From Macrotrachela quadricornifera (taxonomy: Eukaryota > Rotifera > Eurotatoria > Philodinida > Philodinidae), in NCBI GenBank assembly GCA_022393335.1, contig JAJEKB010019174.1:33575-97574 (forward strand): DNA of 64,000 nucleotides. The letters run 5' to 3'. Of this stretch, positions 50,633-62,574 are shown piece after piece. A program made the translations under genes and the position numbers. Below the pieces are notes generated by a model that was given only the letters and a program-made list of their open reading frames with translations, made no database searches and had not been told where the DNA came from. The first letter of the stretch is position 1; every line of letters starts with the position of its first letter.

Positions 50633-53600
50633 TTATGTTGTTCCATTTTCTTTTGCTGCTACATTAGAAGCAGTTGATGAACTTGTATCTTCAGGTGGAG
50701 GTAAATGATGTGTTTGTTGTTCGATTATATCCATTAATTCATTTGCCTAAAATTAATTTGTTTTTTTTTTTCATTTTTTTATAATTAAATAGATAAATAT
50801 ATAATTAAAAATAACATACAGTTGTTGGAACTGGAAGATTTTTTAAATGATAAACCATAACTGAACCAATACTAGTACCAGCAAGAACACACTAATATTG
50901 AATAAAAAAAAGAAATTATTAAGATTAATTAAATAATACAAGAAAGATATACATCAGAATTTGGAGCATATGTTATCGAAGTAAATATATATTGTTGAGT
51001 AGCTAATATCACATTTATTGGTTCAAGTCTATTGAAATAAAGAAAAAAAAAGAGAAGAGAAATGTATAAATAAATAACATGATTATAACGAGCGATGAAA
51101 AAATTTTATATCAATTCTGTTTTTCAGTATAGTATCGCAAGGAATCGTTATAGAGACTTGACCTTCTTTTTATTAGAAAGAGCAAAGTGTCTACTACAAA
51201 AATGTTCTCAATATATCTTCTAACATCAAAGCTTCTGGTGATTTTCTATGATGATACTTGTATATATCTGTATAATTTTAATTAATAAAAGAAATAAAAG
51301 ATTTTCTTACGTATTTTTTGATAAATCCCATACTTCTACAGCTTCTTCATTGACACAACAAAACATTGTTGCGGATTTTGGTGACCAACAAATATCAAAT
51401 ACAGGTTTCTAAAAAAACAGGAAAACTCTAATGAATTATTTAATATATACATAAATACTTTTCTTGATGCAAATGTAATACATGGTTGAAATCGATCCGT
51501 TGTCCAAAGTGATACTGTCCAATCAGCTGATGATGAAAGAAATACACCTTTTGCCATTGGACTCCAAGCTATACGATACACTGGACCCTATTATAAAAAG
51601 AAAATTTTTTTTTTCAAATATTTTAATTGATTTTCTTATTTACTGTATGTCCAGAATAAGTATCTAAATATTGCTCACTATATGATACAGAACATCGATG
51701 AATAAGACCTTCTTCAGTACCACATAAGTATCTAAAATATATACAAATTTATTTATTAGTTTATTTTATGATATCCGATGGAAATGATATATATATTACA
51801 TTGTTTTATCATCTGGACAGACATCAAAACAAAGACCACCCGAAGTACGAAAAAGTAAATTTTCACTTTTTGAACCTTTTGCATCTTTTGGATTTTCACG
51901 TCTTTGTACAGTTTGTTTACTTAAGATACGTTTTAATTTCATATAATCTAAACAAAAAAAAAAAAGAAAGAATAATACATAATCTTTTTGTTTTATTTAT
52001 ATTTTTTTGTACCATTTGATTCAAAACCTTTACGTAATAACCATTGAGTAACTCGACCATCTAAAAAAATATGTATGAATTAAAATAATGAACAAAAAAA
52101 ATATTAATATTATCAATCACAAACCAGTTGAAATTGACATAAGTACTTCTCCTGTATCATCATCACGACCTTTTTCTGCTTCTACCCAAAAAAGTTGCCA
52201 TACGGGTGCCGTATGTTTACCAGTTGCTTCTCTATTTTATTAGTAATAAGAGAAAAATAAATTTTTAAAAAAACAAAAATTTTCTTTTCGATTAAAAATA
52301 CTCTGTATCAAGTAATGGTTTATCATTATTGCTTTTAACATCATATACATTTACTGTACCATCGAACAGACCAACCTATTATAATAGAATTTATTTGAAT
52401 ACAGGAAAATAAATAATATATCTAATCTTACAGCTAATAATGATGGAAATTTAACAGAAAAAGCTACAGTTGTTACACCAGCAGGTGTATGAAAATATCT
52501 TTCAGGAAACTAAATAAACATTTAGAAAAAAATATTTTTGTTTACCAATAAAATTAGTAAAGATTATACTTCTTGGTTTTTCAAACTCCAACAACAGACT
52601 AAACCATCACGTTGATCATTATATTCAAAAGGTCCATAGCCAACAGCAAGTAAATCTGAGTTTTTTCGATTCCATGCTAATGCACTAACATTTTTATTAC
52701 TTGTTAAATCAGCAGAATATGCTATTTCAAAAGTAAAAAAAAAAAGATTCATTCATTTGATTGTTATTTTTTTTTAATCAAAGTAAAATTGATGATTATT
52801 TACCAAATAATTTGTCAAGTGTCAAACCAGTGTACGTTGTTCCTTCTGAAAAATAAGAAAATATATTATGATTTATAGTTATTGCATGGTAATAAATATG
52901 TGTAGAATGATGTTCCTTTTTAAAAACTCTTACTATATGTCTAGCAATGGCATACAAAAATATCTACCCTAAAGATCTTACCGCCTGTGTGGATTGGCGA
53001 TTTGAGAATTATAGATTAATGGTATCTATCTTTTATTTTGAAGATTTTAATCAAAAGGAGTGATCCTAAGTGAAATCCAATAGTTGGTTTCTTTGAAACT
53101 TGAAAAAAGGTTTTTTCGAAATTCTCGAACTCTCTATCAGGAGTCATCAGAAGTCAAAAAAGACATCCGCCAGAGAGCTCTGAGGGGAAGTACGAGAATT
53201 TCGAAGAAACCAGCTAGTCGGTTCCACTTAGGACCATGCCCTGATTACTTTTAACTAGAAATTTTTCAAAATTCTAACTGAGGCGGAAAAGCTGACGATA
53301 TACAGACATATCCTTTATGCTATTTTTTACTTAAAATATGATTAATTTGTGATATTTTTATATAAGATTAAAGTTCAGTTTATGATCTATCTTTATCCAT
53401 ATGATGAATATATTTCTCAAATATCGGTGTTTTTGAACTTTTGATATTATTTTTTCATATCAATAATGATATTAAAATATTTTTACTTTCTTCTTGGACT
53501 GTTAAAGGTGTTAATCCTCGATAAATCGCTTGTTTGGTTTGATTAGTGTTCAAATTAAGTACTCGTTCCATAATAAATACACTTGTCGCAGCTTTTGATA

Positions 53601-55020
53601 TCTTTTAAAAAGAAAAAAAGAACCAAATTAATTTTATATAAATTTTTAATTAAAATAATATTTACATCAAATGATGCTGGAACTTTAACTTCATCAGCTT
53701 TACTTTTTGCTGTTATTGGCTTTCGCATTGTTTCATCAATTGATTGATCTGAAAGACGTGTTCCATGAGATTTTTCAGCTCCAGAACTTACAGAACGTGT
53801 TTGATCTATAATAACATAAAATATTTTCATTTATATTTCAATAAATATATTAAACAAACAAACCAATACGACTAAATCCATCATCAACTGTTTGTGTTTC
53901 GTGTGTACCCTTTCCAAGTATAACTAATAAATATTAATAATAATAATATAAAAATCTTTAGGATATATTTCTTAAAACTAAACATACCTTTACTTTCGCC
54001 TCTTTCTGAATCATACATATCTGCAGTTGATGCATATGCTTCTCGACTCTAAATAAAGAACATATTATTCATTTTAAATATTAATCATAATAATATACTT
54101 GAGAAGTTATTCTTTCACATTGAACTTCTTTATTTTTAACTGTACTATTAAATGTATTCATACCACGATCACTAAATACATCACTGCCTTGTCTACTTTT
54201 ACATAGCTAAATAAACTTAATTAAATATGAAATAATACGAATATTTTTTTATTTCTATATTATTACTTCAACATATCGTTCATTTTGTTCTTTTATTGTT
54301 TCTAAATCTTTTGCATCATTAGCAACAATACAACTATCCATACTTAAAATAAATATTGTTTCTGTTTCACTAAGAGTTAATAATGGTTGTGATGTTTCAC
54401 CATCTAATGACATTAATGATTCATCTTAATATAAAGGAAAATAAAATAAATTAGATTAAATTTTTCTAATTAACCTTCTTCAATTCCATGTATAGCCATA
54501 CTTTGACCAAGTTGATCAGTATCTTGTTCAGATGGATAACTTTCAGCATCAGTTCCATGTGAATTAAGTGCTCCACCATGACTAAGACCTATCATTGATC
54601 TATTTTAATTTTGAAACAAAAAAATATTTTCTCTTATTTATTTATTTTTTTAAACTTTTACTTTGTAGCAGAAAAAACTTGTGGTTGAGCAGTTGAATAA
54701 GCTGTTTCACTTGGCTATTTAAATTAAATAATATAAAATTTTATGTAATTAAAAAATAAAAATTTTGTTTGATAAATAATTACTGTTGATGATGCATCTT
54801 GTGTAAGAAAAGAATCTTTAACTTTATTATAAAATTGTTCAGAATCAATAAGACGTTTTGGTGTAACATCTTGATTATTTTCAATAAGTTTTGGTAAAGT
54901 ACGAACAGGTCGTGTAACTAATGCTGTTTTACGAGCTAAACCTGATGCTTGACCACCAGATCGTCCACCACCTGATACACCAGTACGTACTGAAGCAGCT
55001 GAACGTAACGTTGATGCCAT
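50633..55020 (-). CDS. DNAI4: Axonemal dynein intermediate chain 4 (WDR78)
   Basis: Twenty-two exons span 50633-55020 and give 759 aa; coding exons run from 54784-55020 to 50633-50746. The N-terminal third is low complexity with Ser/Thr and Glu (residues 1-280), including NKEVQCERIT, a phrase typical of DNAI4. From SADLTSNKNVSALAWNRKNSDLLAVGYG onward a WD40 propeller is seen: DGLVCCWSLKN, LLAVGLFDGTVNVYDV, SISTDGRVTQWLL, LCGTEEGLIHRCSV, SGHTGPVYRIAWSP, SSSADWTVSLW and FDICWSPKSATMF...EVWDL. The protein belongs to the inner-arm dynein f/I1 assembly route in cilia, consistent with rotifer ciliary locomotion. Introns are mostly 45-80 nt, with 644 nt at 52843-53486, which contains a foldback element. 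The gene converges on the VPS9 gene and is divergent from the TBC-like gene. Confidence 0.93.
53064..53233. mobile_element. 170-bp foldback element in a DNAI4 intron
   Basis: The left arm TCCTAAGTGAAATCCAATAG (53064 onward, then TTGGTTTCTT) and the right arm ending ...CGGTTCCACTTAGGA (53233) are reverse complements with mismatches. A second inner pair CGAAATTCTCG / CGAGAATTTCG is exact, enclosing TCTCT/AGAGA. Nearly the whole 170-bp unit can fold into one stem with a loop of about 40 nt. The GC content is higher than in the surrounding intron, and the host intron is about ten times longer than its neighbours, so insertion is likely. Confidence 0.65.
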
Positions 55021-55227
55021 CTTCAATAAAACAAATTTTATAATTTAACTAGATATATTATTTCTGATAACCATTCATTTTTTCATCACTATTAACATTA
55101 CCTCTTTCTTCATTCTATGATATTCTTTCAATAGATGCCTCCCACTTCTAAGATTAAATAAATTCTTTGAAAAATAATATTTATATCAAAACACAAAAAA
55201 AAAGACTAAAAGATAAGATAAAAACAA
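55021..55227. promoter_or_regulatory. Divergent intergenic region DNAI4 / TBC-like gene
   Basis: Only 207 bp separate the two start codons. Both promoters, or one two-way promoter, must fit here. No specific binding motif was identified. Confidence 0.5.
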
Positions 55228-57524
55228 ATGTCTAATTCATTTTCATCATACATTGAAAATCGAAAAAATACTATGAAAACACAGGTATTTTATAGTAAAT
55301 GAAATAATAGATTAAAGGATTTTTATTTAATTAGAATTTATCCGAAAATTTTTTACAAAATTTTATTGATTTATCTGATTCAGAAAAAAATCTTGTCATT
55401 AAAAAAATTATTGATGAACAACGTAAGATTTTTTCTTCTTTTTATTTTACTAAAACTAAGTTATTTCTGATTATATTCAGCAACTCCATACGATGATCTC
55501 AATGAACGAATATTAAATTTATTTAAACAAAATATTTCACAACCATTTTTTACAGATAATAATTTATTCGAAATAAAAACAGATTCTATATTAAATAAAA
55601 TATCTAATAATATTATTAATCTTTTACATAATTGGTCTTATGAAAAATTTCGATTACATGCAATTTTTAATCATTCATTACCAAAATCTATACGTTTTAT
55701 TATTTGGTATTTATATTTATCCAATGCTAATCGTAAATTATTGAGAAAAAAAGAAAAAATCTTTTAAAATTAAATCATATTTAATATATATTTAGATCAT
55801 CAAAAATTTCTTAATGATTTAACAAATCATCCACAAAGTATATTAACACCTATGGACACTGAAATTCAAGATAATTGTAATGATCTTATTAAAAAATTAT
55901 CATTTATATCTGATATGAATAATTCTAAAGGTTATTATTATTTTTTTATTTAAATAATAAATTATTTATTATAGAAATTCTGTATACAATGAAAACAATA
56001 CTTTCTTATTATCGTTCACTTTTTATTAATAAACATGATTTAATCGATGCAGAATATTATTATGTTATACCAATTATATTATCATATAGTACATTTCAAT
56101 CTGAGTAAGACGAAATTATATTTGTTTTTTTATGATTTTGTTAATAAGTATTAATTGGTAGAACTGAAGAATTCAATGAAAAATCACTTTCAATTCTAAT
56201 TGAAATGTATCGAACATTTTTAGAAAAACTTCCATTAATATTACGTGATACATATTTAAATGTAAATGATTTAATTTTAAATTTAATACCGAACAAAATC
56301 AATCTTATCAATTTAGAATTCAATAGAAAATCTTGAACCATGGCTTCATAAAATTGAATATTATTTAAAAAATATTGATCAAATATTTTACAATCATATA
56401 CAAACTATACTTCATTCAGCATGTTTGTTACATCATTTTTTTAATCATTTATCTGATTGTCTTTTTTTTAAAGATACACATACATCTGCAAATAATGATA
56501 GTCATATATTAGTTTTATTAAGAAAATGTTGCTATACATGGTTCAAATATATGTTTGTTGGTTCGTATTTTGTATATAAATTATTCAGGATAGTTACGAT
56601 TTTTATTTATACCAAGTTTAATCTTGTCTAAGAATTTCCTAAATGGTTTTTTAAACTCTTTTTCATCTATCTTGAAAATTGCGTGAGCTACTCTTATATT
56701 TTTTCTAGGTTGTTTTACAACTGATTCGCTATTATTTGTTTGGGATCAATATTTAATTACTAGTGATATAGATAACTTTCATGATGAAATTCTACCAATT
56801 ATTGCAACAGCTATAATTATAATATTAAAAGATTTACTAATAAAATGTAAAAAGGTTTATTATAATTATTTACATATGTATAAAGAAATATATATTTATG
56901 TTTTTCTTTCTATTAGGCATCAGAAATTGAAGAGATTTTACAGTATAAAACAAATACTATTGTAACACATCAATTACAATCATTTATTGATCAATTTTTT
57001 CTATCTGATTTTAAAATTCGAATAATGAAATCAGATATTGTATCAAATAATTCTCATACTAAAAGTTTGTAAAAGAAATCAAAATTTTCAATTGAAAATT
57101 ATTTTTTTATTTTATTAGTTCATCAACAAATGAATAATAAATCAAAACAAGAATTGAATATAAAAGTTAATCCACTACATGATCTACTTCATACAATAGC
57201 ACAAACATGTAATCGAGGTACTAATATGTAAATTCTAACTAAAGATAAGTTTAATTATCTCAATTGATCTATTTAGTAATGCATGGTCAAGGAAATAATA
57301 ATACAATCTTGAATAAACAAACAAAAAATGATATATATATTCATAAATTTGATTTAAAAATGGCTGAACGAGATACTATTGGAAAAATATTAAGTATTGA
57401 AGAACGAAATGCATTGTCATATGAACAAAAAAAAATATATAATCAACAAAAATTCCAAGCTGTTAATAAACGAATTCAAACTCGTTATATTTTTGAACAT
57501 AAAATATTATTAGATAAAAATTGA
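55228..57524 (+). CDS. TBC (Rab-GAP)-like protein, divergent
   Basis: Eleven exons: 55228-55284, 55335-55422, 55481-55732, 55796-55930, 55975-56104, 56162-56261, 56317-56560, 56709-56854, 56917-57064, 57119-57217 and 57277-57524. They encode 548 aa. The segment LPKSIRFIIWYLYLSNANHH (residues about 118-140) resembles the start of TBC domains, and CFTTDSLLFVWDQYLITSD resembles their end (the LP..xxxRIWD block). The catalytic IxxDxxR and YxQ fingers are not recognisable, so GTPase-activating activity is doubtful. The C-terminal 80 residues are Lys/Gln-rich and charged. Two splice choices are less certain: exon 6 to 7 (56262-56316) and the donor at 56561. If the former intron were retained, the protein would stop early (about residue 275). 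No close family name can be given. Confidence 0.65.
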
Positions 57525-58666
57525 TAAATAGATAATCAGTTTTGTACAAGTTTTAAATTTTATAATCTGTAAGAAAAAAAAATGTATTGATAGATATCAA
57601 AGATGTTAACTAAGTGACGATAAGAATGGTAATTTAGAATAAATTTTAGATAATTTTTAGGCGGCTTACATTGTAAATAGAGCGGTATATGGTTATCTAA
57701 TTATAGCTTTAACTATGTTCTTGATGTAATGATGATATATTAAGATGATAAATCTCCAATTTGATTTATGAGAAATATAGTTCTCTATAGTTTTTTTGTT
57801 TCAAATAAAAGAAAAAGATAAATTTATTGTAATTATACAATTTGATAGTCAACAGGTACCCATTGTTAACATAGGAAGTAGTATAAGAATTTTTTCTTCA
57901 AGCAACTTTCTATAAAAGACAAAATCTAGAATACTTTAAATTGGTACAAATTCGAAAGTAATTTGTCGCATACTATTAAGAACATTAGTTAATTTCGAAA
58001 CAAATATCTTAACTTCTTATAACAATTGATCTAATAATACTTTTATTTTAGCATTAACATAAATCCTAGATCATTTGTCAAACTATCTGAAGAATTTGTC
58101 CAACAACTAACTAGTAAATTTCTGTAAAAAAAAGTGACAAAAAGTGGGCGAAGACTATTTCTGACAGTTGTCTTTCATCAAGATTTATAACCAGAAATAT
58201 CCAGCATATATTAAGAAAATACATTTATCTTCCAAATTCTTTCTTTATCTATACTATTTCTGTACTCATTAAGACACAATAATACCAGTATTGTTTTTCA
58301 TAAATCCATAACCGCACAAGACATACATTCTCATATATTGATCATAAGTATCATCTTGACATTTAATAATCCATCTCAAGTAATTAAATATTTAATCATT
58401 AGAGAAATAATCGAAAGCAACCATAATATTTTTTATTATCATATTTACTGTAAAATCTTATTTTTTTAAAATTACATGACATACATGTAGTATTAATAAC
58501 AGTATTGACCAAAAAAAGAAAACGGAAAGTATCAAGCAATAAAAAACAAAAAAAAAAAAGAAAGAAAGATTCAGATGGATATATCATACAAAAATAGACG
58601 CAACATTCTATACATATGAGAACAAAGAAAAAAATAAACAGTTATTCATTGATCTTTGAATTGTTA
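57525..58666. other. Intergenic stretch, nothing recognised
   Basis: 1.14 kb between convergent gene ends. AT-rich, with a short A-run near 58548-58558. It should hold both 3' UTRs; no repeat or RNA gene was seen. Confidence 0.5.
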
Positions 58667-61600
58667 TTAACTACCACTATCATCACCAGTAATAATTATC
58701 GATGGAGATCCAATCGTTATAGTATTATCTTTTCGATTAGATGATATTGATTGTGAATTTAATATTATTAAAGGTGATGTTGGATCACTACTATCATCTT
58801 CTTCTTCTTCTTGTTCAATATTTTCTGAAAGATGTATAGATGGATATTGATGTTGAGAATGTTTACGTATATTTGTTTGTAAAGAATTTTGATGACGTTG
58901 TTTATTTATTGGTGTTCGAGATTGTTTTTGTGTATTATTTATTGATGTTGTTTCTTCAAATGTTTTTGGTCGTATTCGATGATGATGATGATGACGTTTC
59001 GATATATTACGAGATGAATTATCATCATTTAATTTTTTCTTATCATCTAATAATGGATCATGCATAAGAAATTCATTAACAATACGATTTGTTTTTTCAT
59101 CAATACTATAATCACGTGTTATTGGCATAGAATAAATAGGTGGACTATGACCTAAACTAGCCATAGCTGTATCACGTACCATACTAAATTTAAAACGAGA
59201 TTTTGTTATACATGTTGGAAGAATTGAATATGTTGTTGGTTTATTTTTATTGATTGTTGTTGTTGTTGTTGTTGCTGCTGAAGGATTAATTACTGGTGTT
59301 TGAGTATCAAATGAAACTGAACCACGTTGTGAACGAAATGCTGCTGCTTGTGAAGTAGGCGTAGTAGATGATGTTGTTGTTGAAGATGGTGAACGTTGAA
59401 GAATATGACGAGAATTTTGTGTATTAGATAAATTTGGAGAAAGATGCTGTCGATTAGGATTAAGTGGTGAAGGAGAACTAGGTATACCATCAGTACTTGA
59501 TGATAAACGAGTTGTATTAGATTTAATTTCATTTGATGATGGTATACATTCTTTTTTAGATAAATCTATGATAAAAATAGAAACATAGAGAAATTTTTTA
59601 TTAATTCTTTTTTTTAATTTACTATCATTCTTTTGTAAAAATAAAATTTTTGATTCATCAGATTTTGTTCGACGAAGATCAGGATGTCGAACTTGTAATG
59701 ATGATGAAGATTTTAGATTTATTTCATTAATCTAATTTAAGAAATACAAAAAAACTAAAATAAGAAGTTTTTATTAAAATTTTTACTTGACGAATTGTTG
59801 ATTTATATTCATCAGTTTTTGAATGTGAAATACCAACATTTGATGAAGCATTTCGTTTATCTTTACTAAATTCTCGTCGTTTTTTACTTGCTGTTCGAAT
59901 AAATGATGATGATGTAACAAGTTTATTACTATTATTATTTGTATTATTTGTATTTGATAATACAGAAAGATTCATTGGATTTGGTTTATAATATTCAACA
60001 ATTGGAATATTTGTTGTTAAACTACGTTGTTGAATTTGATTTAACGGAATAAGATTATTATTTGTTTGATTAGATAAATCATCATCTAAATCTTTAACAT
60101 CAATACTTCTTTGATTTAAACGTGATTCACCCATATAAATAACACTTTCAGCACCATCATGTGACATCCAATCTAAACTAAATGTACGATTTTGACTATT
60201 TTGACTTTCTAATGATTTATAACCACTATCATCTTGATGTGGAGATATTTGTGGTGATTGTTGTTGTTGTTGTTGTTGTTTATAAATAATTCGATTATTT
60301 ATATCAGGTAAAGCATTTTCATTTCCAGATGATTCAATTGATGTAAATTGATCATTTGGTCCACGACTACTTGTATCTGATTGCATATCAAAATCAGTTT
60401 CAAGACTTCGTTCAAAACTTGAATTTTCACTTTTCGAATTAAAATTATTTAATAAACTTGAAAAATCTATTAGAGAACTTTTTCTATTATTATTATTATT
60501 ATTATTATCATCATCATGATCATTTTGTTCATTCTTATTATTAAGTAATTGTTGTTCACGTCGAGCATTTGATTGATTAATACAACTACGACGTTTTTCA
60601 AATGTACGTCGAAGAGCTTGACGACGAACTTCAGGTGGTGGTAATAAAAGATTACATGAACTTTTACGCCGATATTGATATTTCGATAGATCATCATCAC
60701 CAATATTATTAATATTTGTTATATTATTAGTATTGTTATTATGAATAGGCATTGCACCAGCTGAATCAATTGATGTTGATGTTAATAAATCTGATGAAAG
60801 TTCATCTGGTGAATTTCTATCTAATTTTTGTTGTTCTTCAATTTCATATGATTGACGTAATCGCCAAAGATCTTGTGATGCTATTGTTGCATCATTATCA
60901 TGATCATTTATACTTTTTTGTTGAACAAGTGTTGCTTTACGACCTGTATTTCTTTGATATTCATCCTAAAAGAAAAAAAAAAAAGAATTTTTTTCTTATT
61001 ATCTTAAGAAAATTAACCATTTCACTGCTTTCTCTTCGAGTTTGTAATCTAGATGCTTGAACAAGTTCAGTCATATCAGGAATTTTAATAACAATTGGTG
61101 GTGGAGCAATAGATGTACGATAATCATCAGCATATTCATAAGATTTTGTTCGACGATTAACTACATCCGGACGATTTGTACCTGGTCGTAAAAGATGAAC
61201 AGCATCAAAACTACGTGATTGTTTATCATTTGTTGTATAATTTGCTGATGTTGAATGTTCAAGTGAACGAGAATGTTCATGATCTCGTTGTGAAATTGAT
61301 AAACGTACTGTTGATGCTGGATCTAAAATAAATAAATTTTTTATTTTAAATTTTTTTTTTTGCTTTTTACTAAATGGATCAAGTGTTGCTGTAAGATCTT
61401 TTTTTTCAAGAATAATAGCAGCAGAATTTTTTCGACTTGTTGATGGTGATGGTATAGATAAATGTTGAGAATCTGTTAGTGTATTTGATAATGGATTTCC
61501 AATAACAGAAAGACTTGATCCACGTGGAGTATAATATATATCTTGTTGTGTTGATGTTGAAGGCGATAGTGTTGATGGTTGATTAGAACGATAAGCTAAT

Positions 61601-62574
61601 GTAACATCAAAACTACTTTGACGATAAGGTGATAAAGAAGTTGATGATGGTGATGGACGTGTATCAACATTTAAAGAATGACCTTTTTCAAGACGTGGTG
61701 TATCAGATTTTCTATGAGACATTAATGATACATTTGAATTTTGTCGAACATAACAACGTGGATCAACTTGTAAATAAGATTGTTCATCATTCATTGTAAT
61801 ATCTCTATATATATGACTATATAAAATAAAAGAAAAAAAAAAGTAAGAAATATTTTTTTTTTCTAAATTTATTTACGAATCATTTTGTTGATTATGCGAA
61901 ATTTGACTTGCACCACCTGATGAATGATAATCTGGTATAATTTTTTTTGAACTTGGTATTTGCCATTGATCTCTATTTAATTAAAAAAAAACCGAAAATT
62001 ATTTTTTCTTTCTAATAAATTTACTCTGGTAATAAATATCGATCAAGTGGATTTGATCGACGTGGTTCAAGTGGAGAAAATCTTCGAATACCATGATGAT
62101 ATAAACGATTTGAATCAATTAATGATGATTGATTTAATGTTTCATATAAAAGTTTCATTTGTTCGGCTTCTCTAAAAAAAATTTTAAACAAAATATAAAT
62201 GAAAAAAAAATATATTTTATTTAATTACCTCAAATTTTTTCGATTTAAACAATATTTGCATAATAATAAAATCGAAAAAACAATGAGAAGACCACCAACA
62301 ATACCTGTTATAAGTACAATGAATGCCAGACTTCTATGATTAATATGTGGTCGTGTTCCCTACATATAAAATGAATTATTTCAATATGTTTTTTAATCTT
62401 TGATAGAACAAAAAGAAAAAGAAAAAATATTATTCATTACTCTTCACAATCAAACTAAATATTGACGTCATTTGTAGAATAGACAACAAAAAGAAAAACT
62501 AATTAATATGAGTATAGTATAGTTCTTATTTTTATGATTTTTTTACTCATCTATGGATGAATACTCACTTTCAT
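58667..62574 (-). CDS. Single-pass membrane protein with long disordered cytoplasmic tail
   Basis: Nine exons: 62569-62574, 62229-62359, 62025-62171, 61877-61972, 61371-61816, 61018-61322, 59787-60965, 59623-59731 and 58667-59565. They give 1105 aa. A very hydrophobic helix, LAFIVLITGIVGGLLIVFSI, lies at about residues 12-35 and is followed by CKYCLNRKN, a membrane-proximal basic stop. The rest (about 1060 aa) is Ser/Asn/Gln/Asp-rich and low complexity, with runs such as YKQQQQQQQQ, DDDNNNNNNN and KRHHHHHR, and scattered basic-Ser motifs (RKSS, RRTKSDES). The first coding exon proposed here is only ATG AAA; the real 5' part may instead be a receptor or cadherin ectodomain outside the window. 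The tail looks like a scaffold or phosphorylation platform. No family recognised. Confidence 0.7.
60258..60284. repeat. Glutamine-coding (CAA/TTG)n triplet run
   Basis: A run of TTG units on the plus strand, encoding eight consecutive glutamines in the membrane-protein tail. Similar triplet runs are at 59252-59280 (Thr/Ile), 58979-58993 (His) and 60488-60510 (Asn/Asp). Confidence 0.75.

Noticed and set aside
52842..52845. Splice acceptor CAG at 52846 for DNAI4 exon 10
   Set aside because: It puts the exon out of frame with a stop; the next AG three bases further restores the frame and the expected WD-domain entry.
56162..56334. Early stop in the TBC-like gene suggesting a pseudogene
   Set aside because: A 55-nt GTAAAT...TTTAG intron at 56262-56316 removes the stop and restores an open frame continuing for the rest of the gene, so an intact gene is the simpler reading.
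58840..61060. Plus- and minus-strand frames of 75-102 codons rich in His, Leu, Val and Met
   Set aside because: They are antisense or frame-shifted shadows of the low-complexity coding exons of the membrane protein.
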